The position numbers and the translations under genes are program-made. A stretch of DNA of 64,000 bases from Sodalinema lacuna_A (GTDB lineage Bacteria; Cyanobacteriota; Cyanobacteriia; Cyanobacteriales; Geitlerinemataceae): contig FSSI02000009.1 of NCBI GenBank assembly GCA_900149785.2, positions 1-64,000 of the forward strand. Direction: 5' to 3'. Each line of letters starts with the position of its first letter. Position 1 is the stretch's first letter. Positions 42,688 through 51,512 of the stretch are shown one piece after another. The notes beneath the pieces are model-generated. The model searched no databases and was not told where the DNA came from. It saw only the letters and a program-made list of their open reading frames with translations.

Positions 42688-43776
42688 CTAACTCGGACTT
42701 GGCACATTCAACAAACGTTTTAACAGAACCGGAGCAATCTCACCCAGGGGCAGAATATACTGAGCCGCCCCGAGGGCGATCGCCTCCTTCGGCATCCCAA
42801 ACACCACCGACGTGGCCTCATCCTGAGCGATCGTGACCCCTCCTGCCTGGGCAATCGACTGCATCCCCACCGCTCCATCCTTCCCCATCCCGGTCAGCAA
42901 AATGCCCACACAGTGCCGTCCATACACCGCCGCCACCGACTCAAACGTCACCGTCACCGACGGACGATGGCCCGAAAACGGCGGTAGGGGAGCCGAGGCA
43001 AACACACCGCGACGACTAAAGGTTAAATGCTGATCCTCCGGCGGAAAATAGACCACCCCCGCCTCGGCCCGCATCCCCACTTGAGCAATTTGAACCGACA
43101 CGGCACATTCAGCATTAAGCCAATTCACCAACCCCGTCAAAAAGCCGCGACTAATATGTTGCACACACACCACCGGCACCGGAAAATTTCCGGGAATTTG
43201 CCGCAAAATCCCCTGTAACGCCTGCGGTCCTCCCGTCGAGGCCCCAATCGCCACCAACTCATAGTGTCGTTGCCGCACCTCCGGCGCGATGGTTGACAGC
43301 GACGGCAACGCCGACGGGGCCGTTCCTCGGGGGCGACGAGACTGGCCCATCAACTGACGACGATGAGTAAACACCGCCACCCCCGACAACACCCGAATTT
43401 TGGTAATCAACTCCTGCTGCAAATCATTCCAATTGTTGGCTCCCCCATCAATCGGTTTCGGCAAGACATCCACCGCCCCCGCATTTAAGACCCGAAACAC
43501 ATTCTGTGTATCCTCCGCCTGCACCGACGCGCTCAACACCAAAATCGGCCGAGGCATCGTGGCCATAATCTCCTGAGTCAATTCCAGGCCATTCATCTCC
43601 GGCATATGAAAATCCGTGCAAACCACATCCGGCCGGGCCTGAGACATCATGGCTAAGGCTTCCTTCCCCGTGCTGGCCATGCCCACCAACTCAATATCGG
43701 GATACGTGGCTAACATCCGCCGCAGAATGACCTGCACAACGGGAGAATCTTCAGCAATGAGAACACGAATGGGCAT
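42688..43776 (-). CDS. cheB: Chemotaxis response regulator protein-glutamate methylesterase
   Basis: A 362-residue CheB. The receiver domain (1-125) has D10, phospho-acceptor D55 (CTDFHMPEMNG) and K107. The methylesterase domain (about 172-358) has the catalytic triad S180 (IGASTGGPQAL), H207 (CVQHISRGF) and D300 (TGMGKDG). It removes methyl groups from receptor glutamates to adapt chemotaxis or phototaxis signalling. It follows cheA after 67 bases and is probably co-transcribed. No cheR is present in the window, so the methyltransferase partner must lie elsewhere. Confidence 0.95.
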   Translation of the reverse strand: MPIRVLIAEDSPVVQVILRRMLATYPDIELVGMASTGKEALAMMSQARPDVVCTDFHMPEMNGLELTQEIMATMPRPILVLSASVQAEDTQNVFRVLNAGAVDVLPKPIDGGANNWNDLQQELITKIRVLSGVAVFTHRRQLMGQSRRPRGTAPSALPSLSTIAPEVRQRHYELVAIGASTGGPQALQGILRQIPGNFPVPVVCVQHISRGFLTGLVNWLNAECAVSVQIAQVGMRAEAGVVYFPPEDQHLTFSRRGVFASAPLPPFSGHRPSVTVTFESVAAVYGRHCVGILLTGMGKDGAVGMQSIAQAGGVTIAQDEATSVVFGMPKEAIALGAAQYILPLGEIAPVLLKRLLNVPSPS

Positions 43777-43843
43777 GTTGGGTCGTCGTCAGAATTGGTA
43801 AATCTCTCGGTCAATCTTTCGGTCAATCTCAAAAGGCCTCCAT

Positions 43844-46800
43844 TTAGATTAACCGCTGGAGGGTTTCGACTAAAACATCTTGATTAAAACTGCTTTTTGT
43901 GATATAAGCATTCGCGCCTGCATCAGCACCGCGACGACGATCCTCATCCGTTGCCAGAGACGTGACCAAAATAATCGGCAATTCACTATACTCCTGATGA
44001 TTGCGAATCCGAGCCGTTAACTCCAACCCATCGAGATTGGGCATTTGAATATCTGAAACCACGGCATCAAAGCGGCCACTGCGCAGTTTATTGTAACCAT
44101 CGAGGCCATCGACGGCCGTCACCACCCCATACCCGGCGGCCTCCAAAATTCGTTTCTCCTGAGTACGAGTGGTAATTGAATCTTCCACTAACAAGAGCAT
44201 TTGTTTGTCAAGACTCTCAGCCTGAAGCGGTGCTGGCTCAACCCTCTCAGGGCTAACATTGGCACGACGATGGACACCACGCACCGATTTGATGATATCG
44301 ATGGGATTGAGTACCATACAGACCTCCCCAGTGCCAAGAATCGTTGCCCCCGACACATTGCGAACTCGCTTCAGGAGCTTACTTTGGGGCTTGAGAATGG
44401 CATCTTGTTCATCAATGAGGCGATCGACTAATAATCCCAACCAATCTTCACCCACCCTTAATAAAATACAGGCAAACGATGATTGCTTATCCTCCATCTG
44501 CGCCCGAATCGGTAACTCCAAAATATCGGCCAAGTGAACCACCGAAATGGGTTGATTATTATGGAGAATCGTCTCTCGGCCTTCCAGAGAAAAGATATCA
44601 TCTGGGGCAATCATCAACGCGGTTTGCACAAACTCCACCGGCAGGGCATAGGCCTGTCGCGGTAGAATCGTCTTCGTGGCCTCATGGTAAATATGACGCA
44701 CTTCTAGGAGTAACACATGAGCCGTCGCCAGAGTTGTTCCCAACTGAAGATGAATCGAACAGCCCTGGCCCGGATTGGACTTGACCTGAACCGACCCTTT
44801 CAACCGTTCAACATTGGCCCGTACCACATCTAATCCCACACCCCGGCCTGACACTTCGGTCACAAAATTACGGGTTGAGAAACCGGGCATAAAAATCAAG
44901 TTTTGGATCTGATTCGCGGTCATGGTGTCGAGTTCCATGGCCGAGGCGACCTCATTTTTAATAGCCGTTTTTTTAATTTTTTTGAGATCTAAGCCTCGTC
45001 CATCATCGCTCACTTCGATCGCAATGGTACTTGCGGTTTGGTAGCCCCGCAGGGTAATCGTCGCCGTACTCGGTTTTCCCTGACGTTGGCGTTCTTCAGG
45101 AGACTCAATCCCGTGGTCGATCGCATTGCGGATAATATGCGTCAGGGGATCTTTCATATCCTCCAAAATCCGTTTATCGGCCCGAGTGTCGCCGCCGATA
45201 ATCTTGAGACGCACCTCTTTTCCCTGCGATCGCGCCAAATCCCGCACCAAGCGAGGATACAGATTAAAAATCGTCGATAAGGGCAGCAACCGCAATGTTC
45301 GTACCCCTTCTTCAATGTCATCGGCGAGGGTTTCTAAACGAGCTGTATCCTCAGCAATCCCCGCTTGAAGTCGATTCACCAATTTACCCAAGGTTTCGAG
45401 ACGAGCTTCATTCTGTTCTTGCAAGCGATATAGATTCAGCACAGCCGTCTCGGACACCGGAGCCTGAAGCGCTCGAGCTATCTGACGAACAGGGCCATTC
45501 CTATTCGTCCCGGTTATCCCGCCGCCATGCTGCTCAACGGTTTTTTGTAACTCATTCTGGAACGGCTGATTCAGTTTTAAGGGCGTGTTACTGGCCTCTC
45601 GCGCCCACTCTTCCCAGAAGGCCACCACTTCTTCAATTTCCGAGAGTCGATGGGCGATGCGAATTTTCGTAACGGTCAACTCTCCAGCCGTCGTCATCAG
45701 TGCATCAAGATGTTGCGTATCAACCCGGATCGTATCAATGCGATAATTCCCATCACGATTATCGGCTCCCGATGACTCAGAACCCCTCGCTGAGGGTTTC
45801 GTCTGAGCTGGGGTGGGGGCCGCTTGTCCCGCCTCACCCCGAAGCCGAGCCAAACTCTCCATTAAAGACAGTTGCGCGGGACTGTTGCTGATGGCCTCGT
45901 CAACCAGTTGTCGTAAGTCTTTAATTCCATCCCCAAGGCGATCGCACAGGCGACTATCAAACGCTTGTTGTCCTTGTTTCACGGGCAACAATTGTTGTTC
46001 CCACTCATGAGCGAGTTGGGCCATATCACTCATTCCCAACATGGCGGCATCCCCTTTAATGCTATGGATTTCCCGTAACACCTCATCGAGTTTCGGCTGA
46101 TCCTGGGGATGCTCTTCCAAATACAACAATCCCGCATCGAGTTTTTGCAAATGATCCTCACTCGCCACCTGAAAGGCTTGTCGTAACTCCTCATCCTCGA
46201 TATAGCGACGTTCCGCCACCGGCGCAGAGTTATTCTCCTCGTCCGGCTCACGATTAGACAGGTCAGGGGGGGTAATCGCTTGATGAATTAAGGCCCGGAT
46301 GCGATCGAGGCCCATGAGCAGGCGATCGCATTGTTCATTATTAAGACTCATCTGGCCCGACTTCACCGGCGCTAATTCCTGTTCCCAGTCATGAGCCAAC
46401 TGGGCCACCGCCGTCACCCCCAACATCCCCGCATCTCCTTTGAGGCTATGAATTTCCCGGAGCAGTTCTTCGAGTTTGGCTCGGTCTTCGGGGAATTGTT
46501 CTAAATGCAGTAAGCCGTCATAGAGTTTTTGCAGATGATCCTGACTGGCCTGTTGAAAGGTATGGCGCAATTCATCATCTTCAATATAGGTGGCCGTCTC
46601 CTGGCTCGCTATCCCTTGAGGAACGGCGGAGGAACTGGGGGGAGCGGTCTCACTCAGCGGCGGCGGGGACAGGCGCGGGTGGAAATGGGCGCGAATGGCA
46701 TCGAGTCCATCGTAGAGATGATCAGCTTCGGCTTCAAAACTACCACCACTCTCAATGAGGGTCACTAAGTCCTGTTTCCAGTTCTGGGTTAAGGTCTGTA

Positions 46801-47554
46801 ACTGGCCATCCTCCCCCATTAACTGCTCCAACCGATCGAGATTCTGAAATAGGGACTCAATGCGATCGCTCTGGTGGATTGTCTCCTCCGTCTGACTATC
46901 GGCCGGATCCCAATCATGGTCTTCTAGGGCTAACAGTTGGGCTTCAAGCTCGGCGAGAATATCATCGACCTCAACGGTGTCTGAAGCCATCTCTTGAGCC
47001 GTCTCTGAAGCCGTCTCTTGAGCCGTCTCTGAAGCCATCTCTGAAGCCGTCTCTTGAGCCGTCTCTTGAGCATGAGAACGAGGACGCTCCACTGAGAGCG
47101 GTGGACTCGCTTGTGTCTTCCCTGGAGTCGGCCGTGGCGATTGCGCCTGATGTTCATCAGAGGACACGCCCGACTCCTGAGATCCCATTAAGTTCGCCAA
47201 AACATAGAAGGTTTGAACCCCCGACGGTTCCCCAGTAATCGCTTCTCGGACCAGGCCATCGAGGGCCGTTAAGCCCTCGTCTAGCCGTTGCTGAACCTCG
47301 TCATCAAAGTTAACCTGACCGCCCTTGACCTGACTCAGTAGATGTTCCCACTGTTGGGTTAAGGTGGCGATATCTTTTAGCCCCAACATCCCGGCGTTAC
47401 CTTTGAGGGAATGGCTTTCTCGAAGTAAGTCCTCTAGGGTTTCCGTATCTTCAGGATTCTCTCGCAACTGGGCCAATCCTGCTTTGATTTTTCGTAAGCC
47501 ATCTTCACTGGCTTCTTGAAAGATTCCCCGGAGTTCTTCATCTTCAATGAGCAT
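43844..47554 (-). CDS. cheA: Hybrid CheA kinase with three HPt domains and a C-terminal receiver
   Basis: 1236 residues from the ATG before LIEDEELRG. HPt domains hold H48 (ESHSLKGNAGML), H369 (EIHSLKGDAGML) and H497 (EIHSIKGDAAML); a region at about 230-295 looks like a fourth HPt that lost its His. Then come the dimerisation region (about 605-770), HATPase (DPLTHIIRNAIDHGIES, SDDGRGLD), a CheW-like coupling domain (about 935-1090) and a receiver with E1124/D1125, D1168 and K1220. An Ala/Glu/Thr/Ser linker with repeated ETAQETASE units lies at 160-190. The layout resembles the CheA-like kinases of cyanobacterial pilus motility (PixL, HmpE). Upstream ATGs (47614, 47725) only add unconserved residues. 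Confidence 0.92.
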   Translation of the reverse strand: MLIEDEELRGIFQEASEDGLRKIKAGLAQLRENPEDTETLEDLLRESHSLKGNAGMLGLKDIATLTQQWEHLLSQVKGGQVNFDDEVQQRLDEGLTALDGLVREAITGEPSGVQTFYVLANLMGSQESGVSSDEHQAQSPRPTPGKTQASPPLSVERPRSHAQETAQETASEMASETAQETASETAQEMASDTVEVDDILAELEAQLLALEDHDWDPADSQTEETIHQSDRIESLFQNLDRLEQLMGEDGQLQTLTQNWKQDLVTLIESGGSFEAEADHLYDGLDAIRAHFHPRLSPPPLSETAPPSSSAVPQGIASQETATYIEDDELRHTFQQASQDHLQKLYDGLLHLEQFPEDRAKLEELLREIHSLKGDAGMLGVTAVAQLAHDWEQELAPVKSGQMSLNNEQCDRLLMGLDRIRALIHQAITPPDLSNREPDEENNSAPVAERRYIEDEELRQAFQVASEDHLQKLDAGLLYLEEHPQDQPKLDEVLREIHSIKGDAAMLGMSDMAQLAHEWEQQLLPVKQGQQAFDSRLCDRLGDGIKDLRQLVDEAISNSPAQLSLMESLARLRGEAGQAAPTPAQTKPSARGSESSGADNRDGNYRIDTIRVDTQHLDALMTTAGELTVTKIRIAHRLSEIEEVVAFWEEWAREASNTPLKLNQPFQNELQKTVEQHGGGITGTNRNGPVRQIARALQAPVSETAVLNLYRLQEQNEARLETLGKLVNRLQAGIAEDTARLETLADDIEEGVRTLRLLPLSTIFNLYPRLVRDLARSQGKEVRLKIIGGDTRADKRILEDMKDPLTHIIRNAIDHGIESPEERQRQGKPSTATITLRGYQTASTIAIEVSDDGRGLDLKKIKKTAIKNEVASAMELDTMTANQIQNLIFMPGFSTRNFVTEVSGRGVGLDVVRANVERLKGSVQVKSNPGQGCSIHLQLGTTLATAHVLLLEVRHIYHEATKTILPRQAYALPVEFVQTALMIAPDDIFSLEGRETILHNNQPISVVHLADILELPIRAQMEDKQSSFACILLRVGEDWLGLLVDRLIDEQDAILKPQSKLLKRVRNVSGATILGTGEVCMVLNPIDIIKSVRGVHRRANVSPERVEPAPLQAESLDKQMLLLVEDSITTRTQEKRILEAAGYGVVTAVDGLDGYNKLRSGRFDAVVSDIQMPNLDGLELTARIRNHQEYSELPIILVTSLATDEDRRRGADAGANAYITKSSFNQDVLVETLQRLI

Positions 47555-47639
47555 GGTTTGGACGACTCCCCCATAACCGTGGATAGTGGATGACAACCTC
47601 GGTTTTGTTGCCATCCTCGTCCATCTTAACGGATGTTGC

Positions 47640-48746
47640 TTACTTGGTTCGTCCCGCTGTTTTGGCTTGTTCGAGGGCGATCTCTTTGACGGCCTGCAAC
47701 GATTCACCGTTAGCATGGCCTTCAATGGCTTTGACGGCTAACTCTTGAACTTGCTGTAAGGTGGCCTCAAGCTGTTGACTCAGGGACTGGATTTGCTGTT
47801 GGCGATCGCCGATGGTACGCTCTAAGCCCTCAATTTGCAACTCATAGCGGCGTTGTTGTCCCTCAATCTCTTGCTGACGCAGTTCCAGGGCGCTATTGAC
47901 TTGATGGGTGGCGATCGCCTCTCCTTGGCGTTTCCCGTTGTGAATCTGCTCGTCTCGCTGGCCTGGGAAGGCCGCCACCTTAGCCTGTAACTCAGTCCAC
48001 TCGGCCTCTCGTTGGGCGATCGCCGTTTCTCGCGCCTCCCAGGCCTGTTCCTGTTCTTGCCGAGATTCGTCAAGTTGACGGTATTGCTCCTGTAACTGTT
48101 GCTGATAGCGTTCCTCGTCGATTTCTTGGGCAATGGCTCGTTGATAATAATACTCCTCGTTCTCCCGTTTCCAGATGGTTTCGAGTTGTTGCCGTTCTTC
48201 GTCAAAGGAATGTTGCCAATCGGCTTGTTCTTTGCACCAAGCCTCTAGCTGAGTGTGCAACTCCTGTTCTAATTGCTCCTGTTCCGCCTCAAATTCCTCG
48301 GCAAATTGTTTGGATTCATTGCGATAACTCTCAGCCAAGGTTGTGAGAGTTGTTTCATCTACAGACTCAATGTCATAGAGATTTTGCAAGCGCTCTTGTT
48401 CAGCTTCAATAGCACTTAAAACCTCTGCAAATTGGCTGGCATCTCGGGTCAAAACCTCCGAAAGCTGACTAACAAATCCCCCAAATCCTAATTGAATTTG
48501 CTGCAATTGAGCTAGGGTGTCGTGACCTTTAACTGTGGTTTGCCCTGGCTGGTTTGACGGCTCAGAGGAACGTGAGTCTGTTGAGGGATTAGGGGTTGAA
48601 GACTTGGGACTAGCGGCAGGTTTGGAGTCCGGCGATCGCTGCGCCTGTTTCACTTGAGCCTGCAAGTTTTTTTTCTCATTGAGCAATGCCTCATACGCCT
48701 CTAAAATTTCGGCTTTAGTATTCCGAGAATTGATGCGTTTAGCCAT
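47640..48746 (-). CDS. Coiled-coil protein upstream of cheA
   Basis: 368 residues from the ATG that follows GGAGG by 8 bases; the ATG five codons upstream overlaps this ribosome site and was rejected. After MAKRINSRNTKAEIL and a Ser/Pro-rich linker (about 40-75), nearly all of the remaining 290 residues are Gln/Glu-rich coiled coil. There is no signal peptide, no membrane helix and no enzyme motif. A similar coiled-coil gene lies directly upstream, and cheA follows after 85 bases. Filamentous cyanobacteria encode a coiled-coil protein (HmpF) in a pilus chemotaxis locus; a structural role in motility is therefore plausible, but I see no clear HmpF match. Confidence 0.75.
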   Translation of the reverse strand: MAKRINSRNTKAEILEAYEALLNEKKNLQAQVKQAQRSPDSKPAASPKSSTPNPSTDSRSSEPSNQPGQTTVKGHDTLAQLQQIQLGFGGFVSQLSEVLTRDASQFAEVLSAIEAEQERLQNLYDIESVDETTLTTLAESYRNESKQFAEEFEAEQEQLEQELHTQLEAWCKEQADWQHSFDEERQQLETIWKRENEEYYYQRAIAQEIDEERYQQQLQEQYRQLDESRQEQEQAWEARETAIAQREAEWTELQAKVAAFPGQRDEQIHNGKRQGEAIATHQVNSALELRQQEIEGQQRRYELQIEGLERTIGDRQQQIQSLSQQLEATLQQVQELAVKAIEGHANGESLQAVKEIALEQAKTAGRTK

Positions 48747-48866
48747 AATAAAAGCCTCCAAAATATTGTTTTATTCGAGCAAAAAATGTTGTTCTTTCGG
48801 TAATTTCGGTCGGTAATTTCGCTTTCCAAAACACAACTCGGAAAAGAGCGACGACAAGGGTAAACC

Positions 48867-49005
48867 CCTCTTGCCTATTGCCTCTTGCCTATTGCCTCTT
48901 GCCTCTTGCCTCTTGCCTCTTGCCTTCTTCCTCCCTGTTCCCTGTTCCCTGTTCCCTGTTCCCTTCTTTTGCCTCTTGCCTCTTGCCTTCTTCTCCCCTG
49001 TTCCC
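48867..49005. repeat. STRR-type heptamer repeats (block 1)
   Basis: Tandem runs of TTGCCTC (with TTGCCTA variants) and CCTGTTC heptamers fill the gap between the two coiled-coil genes. These are the short tandemly repeated repetitive sequences known from cyanobacteria. The same units recur on the opposite strand at 54805-55025 and, in short form, at 52518-52553. Confidence 0.9.
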
Positions 49006-49971
49006 TTAATTAAACGCCTGCACCGACAAAGTCCGCGCCTGTTCCCGCGCCTCTTGCAGTTGGGCGCTAATCTCAGCCAGTTGGTTATCTTGCTGCGCCA
49101 ACACCGCCTCTAAAGACTCCAGTTTTACCTGATAGCCTTGTTCGCGTCCCTGCCAGGTCTTCTCCAGCAACTCACGACGGTTGCGTGACTGCCGATGGAC
49201 CTCTTGGATGGCTTCAGTTTTCGCCGTTTCAAAGGCTTGCTGTAACTCCTCCTCAAAGCCCGTCACCCGCTGGCGATCGCGCTCAATCTCGGCCTGATGA
49301 GCCGTTAACACCGCTTCTCGGGCGTTCCAGTCTTTCTGCTTCATCTGACCCTGTTGGGCTAACTCAATCTCCTGTTCTCGGGCGGCTCGGGCATAATCAT
49401 CCGCATCCCGTTGTCGCTGCTGTTGCTGATGATAGGCTGCATCGGCTTCTTCCTGTTGCCGTTGTTTTTGCCGCTGTTGCCGTTTGTTGTCCCAGATCTC
49501 CTCATGTTGCTGTTGGTCCTGTTGCCAGCGTTTGCGGGTTTGCTGGCGACGTTTGTCGAGGGATTCGTATTCTTGGGCGATGCGATCGCTCAATTGTCGT
49601 CGTTTTTCAGCATGTTCTCCCCGCAACAGATACAGGTGATCAGCCACAAGGCCAAGATCATGGAGTTGTTGTTGCTGTTGCCGGGCAACGGCGATCGCCC
49701 GTTGCAGGTGATCTTGCTTCTCGAACTCCCCTCGCAGGCGATCGCCCAACTGAGTCACCGTCGTATCCACCTCCAGTTGCAGGTCCGCTAACCCCCGCAC
49801 AATAGCATCGGGCGTATAACCGGCAACCCGAGACACTAACTGCTGATCCTCATGCTGTTGGACGTCTTCCTCTCGCGTCCTCACTCGATAGGTCTGCTGT
49901 TGCTGTCGGGCTAAAATCCCCTGAAATTGCTCAAATCGAACTGTTTTATCGTTCTGCTGGTCATGACTCAC
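49006..49971 (-). CDS. Gln-rich coiled-coil protein
   Basis: 321 residues starting with GTG; AGGAG lies nine bases upstream. The first 80 residues are mixed (FEQFQGILARQQQQ, then VAGYTPDAIVRGLADLQLEVDTTVTQL), and the rest is continuous Gln/Arg/Glu-rich coiled coil ending in LSVQAFN. It is the first gene of the coiled-coil/coiled-coil/cheA/cheB run and is separated from the second by a heptamer repeat block. No enzyme or membrane signature is visible. The shared character of the two suggests that they form a heteromeric filament or scaffold for the chemotaxis-like system (inference). Confidence 0.72.
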   Translation of the reverse strand: MSHDQQNDKTVRFEQFQGILARQQQQTYRVRTREEDVQQHEDQQLVSRVAGYTPDAIVRGLADLQLEVDTTVTQLGDRLRGEFEKQDHLQRAIAVARQQQQQLHDLGLVADHLYLLRGEHAEKRRQLSDRIAQEYESLDKRRQQTRKRWQQDQQQHEEIWDNKRQQRQKQRQQEEADAAYHQQQQRQRDADDYARAAREQEIELAQQGQMKQKDWNAREAVLTAHQAEIERDRQRVTGFEEELQQAFETAKTEAIQEVHRQSRNRRELLEKTWQGREQGYQVKLESLEAVLAQQDNQLAEISAQLQEAREQARTLSVQAFN

Positions 49972-50041
49972 GACAAAATTCTCCTGGAAGTCGTTTCTGG
50001 CTAACGTGTATGGTTAGTCTAATCCATCGCTGGCGAGGAAG

Positions 50042-50165
50042 GTCGGATTGAGCCTTGGCCGGAGCCTTAACCCAATCCGACGAGGTCTGCTGCGTCGCTC
50101 TCGCTAGCGGTGTTGATTTAAAAATCAACGTATCTCTACTGTAGCGACCGTTGATTTTTTTGTCA
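50042..50165 (+). promoter_or_regulatory. Structured leader with competing hairpins before xre-tauE
   Basis: First hairpin: GTCGGATTG (50042-50050) with CAATCCGAC (50073-50081). Next, GTTGATTT (50112-50119) pairs with AAATCAAC (50122-50129). The same AAATCAAC, extended to AAAAATCAACG, can instead pair with CGTTGATTTTT (50148-50158), which runs into a T tract. The last two structures exclude each other, as in a transcription attenuator. The operon starts 27 bases later at 50192. Confidence 0.5.
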
Positions 50166-50191
50166 AGGGCTGGCTAAACTAAAGAGGCCAA

Positions 50192-50599
50192 GTGCCGGTC
50201 GAGGGCGATCGCCCCAGAGAACCGTTGCGCCCTAGCCCCGAGGATCAGATCGTGGAAGAAAGCTTTGGACAAGTCATTCGTAGCGCCCGCAAGGAATTAG
50301 GACTCTCCCAGCGAGGCCTAGCCCAGCAACTGGAATTAGACTTCACCTACCTCTCCAAACTCGAGAACGATCGCGCCGACTACGCCGCCAAAGAAGAGGT
50401 GATTCGTGCCATTGCCCAATGTCTCAACCTCAACGCCGAAGAACTGGTGTTTCTGGCCGGGCGCACCCCTCGCCGCTACGAGAGTTTCCTCAAACAGCAC
50501 GCCCAAGACTTACCGCCCCTGTTTCGCCGCCTGTCCGAGAATCCCGACTTCGCCGCCGAAGTCTTCCGCCTGGCCCGACAACCGCGTCCCAAATCTTAA
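50192..50599 (+). CDS. XRE-family transcriptional regulator
   Basis: A 135-residue protein with a GTG start preceded by AGAGG. Residues about 25-85 form a Cro/CI-type helix-turn-helix (GQVIRSARKELGLSQRGLAQQLELDFTYLSKLENDRADYAAKEEVI has the SQ-x-x-LA and YLSKLE recognition pattern). The C-terminal 40 residues (LKQHAQDLPPLFRRLSENPDFAAEVFRLAR) resemble the short helical tail of regulators found with transport or stress genes. The stop is two bases before the ATG of a TauE-like exporter, so it probably controls that operon. A structured leader lies directly upstream. Confidence 0.88.
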   Translation: MPVEGDRPREPLRPSPEDQIVEESFGQVIRSARKELGLSQRGLAQQLELDFTYLSKLENDRADYAAKEEVIRAIAQCLNLNAEELVFLAGRTPRRYESFLKQHAQDLPPLFRRLSENPDFAAEVFRLARQPRPKS

Positions 50600-50601
50600 T
50601 C

Positions 50602-51429
50602 ATGGAGATTGGACAACTACTATTGATTTTCTTAGGACTCATCACCGGCATCGCCTCAGGAGTCCTGGGCATCGGCGGCGGAATTTTGATGGTTCCGGGC
50701 CTACTCGCTTGGGGCTTACCCATCCAACAAGCCAGCGCCACCAGTTTAGTCGCCGTCTTCATTAACGCCCTCTCAGGAACCGTGCGTAACTGGCGAGCCG
50801 GAGACTCACAGCCTCGGGGGTCTTTGGGCTTAGCCATCGGCGGCATCAGTACCGCACAATTTGGGGCCGAGGTAGCCACCTGGGTTCCCGCCTGGGGCTT
50901 AGCCTTTAGTTTCGCCGCCTTGCAACTGCTGACGATCTATTTCATGGGTTTGCGTCGCCGTCTGGCCCGAGACCGTGAGGGCCAAGACCTTGAGGGCCAA
51001 GACCTTGAGGGCCAAGACCATCTCACCTCAAAGATAGACTCAATTCCCCCAAGGCGGGCCATGGCGATCCTGATTAGCATTGGACTCCTGGCCGGATTTC
51101 TCTCAGGCCTATTCGGCATTGGCGGTGGTGCGGTCATGGTTCCGCTGCAAATGCTATTGGTTGGCATGGCCATTAAACCCGCGATTCGCAACAGTTTAGG
51201 GGCGATTATGTTTATCGCCCTATCCGGGTTAATGGGACATAGCACGGAAGGCAATGTCTTCTGGCTAGAGGGACTTTTGTTAGGCCTTGGAGGAATGGTT
51301 GGATCGCAATTGGGCAGTCGCAGCCTTCCCAAGTTGCCCGACTCCCTCGTCAATGTCTTATTTCGCCTCCTATTGCTGGCCATGGCCGGCTATACCGTGG
51401 CGCGGGGAATTGAAGGTTTACGGGGTTAG
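50602..51429 (+). CDS. TauE/SafE (DUF81) family membrane exporter
   Basis: 275 residues with about eight hydrophobic segments in two homologous halves. Each half has the family motif: SGVLGIGGGILMVP near 18-32 and SGLFGIGGGAVMVP near 172. Members move sulfite, sulfoacetate or other organosulfur anions. Between the halves is a cytoplasmic loop with three copies of EGQDL encoded by a 15-bp tandem repeat (50976-51018). Translation is probably coupled to the XRE gene two bases upstream. The substrate is unknown; sulfur chemistry would fit the sulfated polysaccharide island elsewhere in the window, but this is speculation. Confidence 0.88.
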   Translation: MEIGQLLLIFLGLITGIASGVLGIGGGILMVPGLLAWGLPIQQASATSLVAVFINALSGTVRNWRAGDSQPRGSLGLAIGGISTAQFGAEVATWVPAWGLAFSFAALQLLTIYFMGLRRRLARDREGQDLEGQDLEGQDHLTSKIDSIPPRRAMAILISIGLLAGFLSGLFGIGGGAVMVPLQMLLVGMAIKPAIRNSLGAIMFIALSGLMGHSTEGNVFWLEGLLLGLGGMVGSQLGSRSLPKLPDSLVNVLFRLLLLAMAGYTVARGIEGLRG

Positions 51430-51512
51430 AGAAACCATCAATCCACCAATTCTTCGAGCCAAGTATTGGAGAATTGACCTCTCGTTTGGCCTGGCTGGGA
51501 TCGTTAATATCG

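Noticed and set aside
49185..49805. Long plus-strand frames opposite the coiled-coil gene
   Set aside because: They are complements of Gln-rich coding sequence (CTG/TTG runs) and give Leu/Val-rich products without ribosome sites.
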